64,000 nt of DNA, taken from contig NZ_JAFFJX010000001.1 in the NCBI RefSeq assembly GCF_016924755.1, positions 930,001-994,000 of the forward strand, read 5' to 3'. This DNA is from Longitalea arenae (GTDB lineage: Bacteria > Bacteroidota > Bacteroidia > Chitinophagales > Chitinophagaceae). Both the position numbers and the translations under genes were made by a program. Shown piece after piece: positions 61,650-64,000 of the stretch. Numbering within the stretch: the first letter of the stretch is position 1; each line of letters begins with the position of its first letter. Under the pieces are notes generated by a model that saw only the letters and a program-made list of their open reading frames with translations, was not told the origin of the DNA and searched no databases.

Positions 61650-64000
61650 TTACTGCTTTTCTTTCAGTTGTTTGATATACTCACTCGGCGTCACCTCATA
61701 CTTCGCCTTAAAACAGGTGCTGAAATATTTCGCATTATTGAAACCGACCGCATAAGCTACATCGGAAATATTCCCATACCCGGAATCGAGGAGTTGTTTG
61801 GCGCGCTTCAGGCGCATTTCACGTACAAATTCAACCGGGGCCAGTCCGGTCAGACCTTTGAACTTGCGGTAAAAAGTGGTTCTGCCCATGGCAATGGTCT
61901 CCGCAACGGTCTCAATATTGAAATCCACATCGGCCATTTTATCTTCCACAATGGCCACGATCTGTTGCAGGAAACTTTCGTCGCGCGAGGTGATGATCAC
62001 TTCGCCGGGTTCCAGTTGAAGGGTCTTTTTACCTTCCAGGGCAGCCGCCAGCACTTTTTTGCGCTGGTCGATGAGGTTGCTGATAGCGGCTAGCAGGAAA
62101 TCGTGCCGGAAAGGTTTGGTGATATAATAATCGGCGCCGTATTTCAGTCCTTCGATCTGGCTTTCAATGGCGCTTTTGGCGGTCAGTAAAATTACGGGGA
62201 TATGACTGGTGGCCAGGGTATTTTTTACTTTATCCAGTAATTGAATGCCGTCCATTTTAGGCATCATGATATCGCTGAGGATGAGATCGGGCTGCCATTC
62301 CAGCGCTTTGGCCAGGCCTTCTTCGCCATTGCTGGCTACCTCTACGCGGTAGCTGCTGGTTAACTGCGCTTTCAAAAAGGCCTGCAGGTCGGTATTGTCT
62401 TCTACTACTAATAAAAGCGGTTGATTAGCGCCGGAAGATGGGCTTGCTGTTGTTGTAACCGGGGGTTGCGATTGGTAACCGGCCAGCATATCGCCTGCTT
62501 CGGCCTGGGCCAGGAAGGCTGCTGTCGTTTTTTGCGCCGGGCCCTTACCGACGGGCAGGGTTATGGTCACGGTCAAACCGCCGTCTTCATTGTTACGGGC
62601 ATTTATATTTCCCCCATGCAGGGTGATCATTTCTCTCGAAAGCGCCAGCCCGATGCCCGTGCCTTTCATTTGTTTGCCATCGCTTCCCTGTTCTTCATAG
62701 AACAGTTCAAAGATTTTATCCAGCAAATGCGGTGGAACGCCTTTGCCCTGGTCGCAAACATCTATTTGTATCCGCTGCTGTTGCGGCAACAAGCCAATAA
62801 ACACCCGGATGGATCTACCTTCCGGCGTAAATTTGAACGCATTGGCCACCAGGTTATAAATGACCGTTTCTACTTTGTCAAGATCCAGCCAGGCATCGAT
62901 GACCGGTGCATCGCTTATCACCTGGAAGTCGATCATTTTCTCCCGCGCCAGCTCCAGAAAATATTCGCCAATGCTTTTTACAAAGGATACCACTTCCACC
63001 TTCGAAGGATGAATGACCGCTTTACCGCTTTGCAGTTTCCGCAGATCGAGCAGCTGGTTCACGAAGCGCGCCATGCGGTTTGCATTTTTGCGCACCACTT
63101 CTACATACTGGCGGCTTTGCGCACTCAGGTTATTCTGTTTACCGATCTCTTCAATAGGATTCAGGATCAGGGTCAGCGGCGTGCGGAGTTCATGCGATAC
63201 GTTGGTAAAGAAGTTCAGCTTCAGCTCGGCCAGTTTTTTCTCTACCGCTATGCGGTGGCGTAGGCGCAGCATCGTGAGGGCTGCCCGCCGCACGATCCCG
63301 ATGATGATGGCCGCTATGAAAATATAGATTAAATAAGCCCACCAGGTCTTCCACCAGGGTGGTAAAATGGTAATGCGCATGCTTTTCACCGGTATATTGC
63401 TATACAGTTCCTGGTTGGTACATTTCACCTCGAACACATAATCACCGGGTGGCAGGTTGGTATAGGTAGCCCGGCGTTCACTGCGGTTGTAATGCCAGCC
63501 GGTATCGAAGCCCTGCAGGCGGTAGGCGTACGATTGTTTGTCGCTCGACCGGTAGTCGAGCACCACATAATCGATGCTGATGATGTTTTGGTGATGCTGC
63601 AGGGTCAATTCGCTGGTATGGTTCACCGAATGGCTGAGAATATTGGTCTTGTCGCCCGCAACTATATCGGTATTGTTGATCTGCAGGTTGGTCAATGCGA
63701 TGCCGGCATGGATCGGATGATCTGTTATGGCGGCCGGGTCGAAGGTCAGGTACCCTTTGATGGTACCGAAGACCAGCCGGCCGTCGAGCCGGCGTACACC
63801 GGATGCTTCTGAAAATGCGAAGTTCGGCACGCCGTCGTAAGAGTTGTAATTGCGAAAGATCTTGCGTTGCAGATCAAAGCGCGAAAGACCGGTTTGGGTG
63901 GCGATCCATAAATGATGGTTATTATCTTCCATGCAACTTACCAGGTAATCATTCGGCAAACCATCCTGCGTGGTGTAGACCTGGAATTGTAAACCCTTCC
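61650..64000 (-). CDS. Hybrid two-component system regulator (HTCS), partial (PUL 3)
   Basis: The frame is open to the right edge, so the N-terminus, including most of the periplasmic propeller, is missing. In order it shows propeller blades (QVYTTQDGLPNDYLVSCMED, in part), a Y_Y_Y domain (SYAYRLQGFDTGWHYN), a membrane helix (WWAYLIYIFIAAIIIGIV), HisKA with the phospho-His in NVSHELRTPLT, HATPase (NLVANAFKF, DQGKGVPP, GTGIGLALSREM), a receiver (LVVEDNTDL, phospho-Asp in LILSDIMMPKMDG, and the conserved Lys in the YYITKPF motif) and a C-terminal AraC-type helix-turn-helix (AYAVGFNNAKYFSTCFKAKY). All key residues are present. HTCS proteins sense an oligosaccharide in the periplasm and activate their own PUL, here most likely the pectin genes downstream. 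Confidence 0.93.
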   Translation of the reverse strand, partial: KGLQFQVYTTQDGLPNDYLVSCMEDNNHHLWIATQTGLSRFDLQRKIFRNYNSYDGVPNFAFSEASGVRRLDGRLVFGTIKGYLTFDPAAITDHPIHAGIALTNLQINNTDIVAGDKTNILSHSVNHTSELTLQHHQNIISIDYVVLDYRSSDKQSYAYRLQGFDTGWHYNRSERRATYTNLPPGDYVFEVKCTNQELYSNIPVKSMRITILPPWWKTWWAYLIYIFIAAIIIGIVRRAALTMLRLRHRIAVEKKLAELKLNFFTNVSHELRTPLTLILNPIEEIGKQNNLSAQSRQYVEVVRKNANRMARFVNQLLDLRKLQSGKAVIHPSKVEVVSFVKSIGEYFLELAREKMIDFQVISDAPVIDAWLDLDKVETVIYNLVANAFKFTPEGRSIRVFIGLLPQQQRIQIDVCDQGKGVPPHLLDKIFELFYEEQGSDGKQMKGTGIGLALSREMITLHGGNINARNNEDGGLTVTITLPVGKGPAQKTTAAFLAQAEAGDMLAGYQSQPPVTTTASPSSGANQPLLLVVEDNTDLQAFLKAQLTSSYRVEVASNGEEGLAKALEWQPDLILSDIMMPKMDGIQLLDKVKNTLATSHIPVILLTAKSAIESQIEGLKYGADYYITKPFRHDFLLAAISNLIDQRKKVLAAALEGKKTLQLEPGEVIITSRDESFLQQIVAIVEDKMADVDFNIETVAETIAMGRTTFYRKFKGLTGLAPVEFVREMRLKRAKQLLDSGYGNISDVAYAVGFNNAKYFSTCFKAKYEVTPSEYIKQLKEKQ

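Noticed and set aside
62421-63263. Plus-strand open frame of 280 codons
   Set aside because: Antisense to the kinase part of the HTCS regulator, whose motifs are fully intact on the minus strand.

Overview
The window comes from a member of the Bacteroidota, most probably Chitinophagaceae (Niastella/Chitinophaga-like). The support is three SusC/SusD pairs, FecR/STN-type and hybrid two-component (HTCS) regulation, many lipoproteins, type IX secretion tails, TAnnTTTG-like -7 elements and little Shine-Dalgarno signal. I placed the organism from gene content only; no rRNA or tRNA lies in the window.

Layout. 1-8863: end of a FecR anti-sigma gene, then a polysaccharide utilization locus (PUL 1: STN-type SusC, SusD, an IPT/LamG lipoprotein and an alginate-lyase-like enzyme) closed by a strong terminator. 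9203-15845: small exported protein and a tripartite RND efflux system. 15985-25184: GH95 fucosidase, small lipocalin-like lipoprotein, membrane-anchored patatin, MscS channel, DUF2007-like membrane protein, HAD hydrolase and a second small exported protein. 25371-31211: second complete RND system. 31434-34430: secreted zincin and SulP transporter. 34659-40227: PUL 2 (SusC, SusD-like, small lipoprotein) with no enzyme or regulator. 40237-43079: ankyrin protein on the minus strand, then an SDR / Crp-family regulator / unknown-protein operon on the plus strand.

43080-48480 is the accessory part: about 1 kb of gene-free repeat-rich DNA with degenerate 7-bp and 11-bp period arrays and a 17-bp inverted repeat, a broken YgjP-family metalloprotease gene, and an AT-rich McrB/McrC restriction pair whose McrB carries an unusual N-terminal reader region. 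48833-52770: tandem paralogous type IX-secreted parallel beta-helix proteins. 52933-64000 (minus strand): PUL 3, apparently for pectin: GH28 polygalacturonase, DUF5123/Fn3 lipoprotein, SusD, SusC and an HTCS regulator running off the right edge.

How it works together. PUL 1 and PUL 3 are glycan-import systems with different control logic: sigma/anti-sigma with an STN receptor for PUL 1, a one-protein hybrid sensor for PUL 3. The secreted beta-helix pair sits back to back with PUL 3 and may act on the same plant-wall material. The two RND pumps are paralogous and each is preceded by a small exported protein. The most unusual features are the McrBC locus beside a decayed gene and period-11 arrays, and short-period (7, 8, 11 bp) degenerate arrays in many intergenic gaps, one of which sits between two genes of a pump operon.
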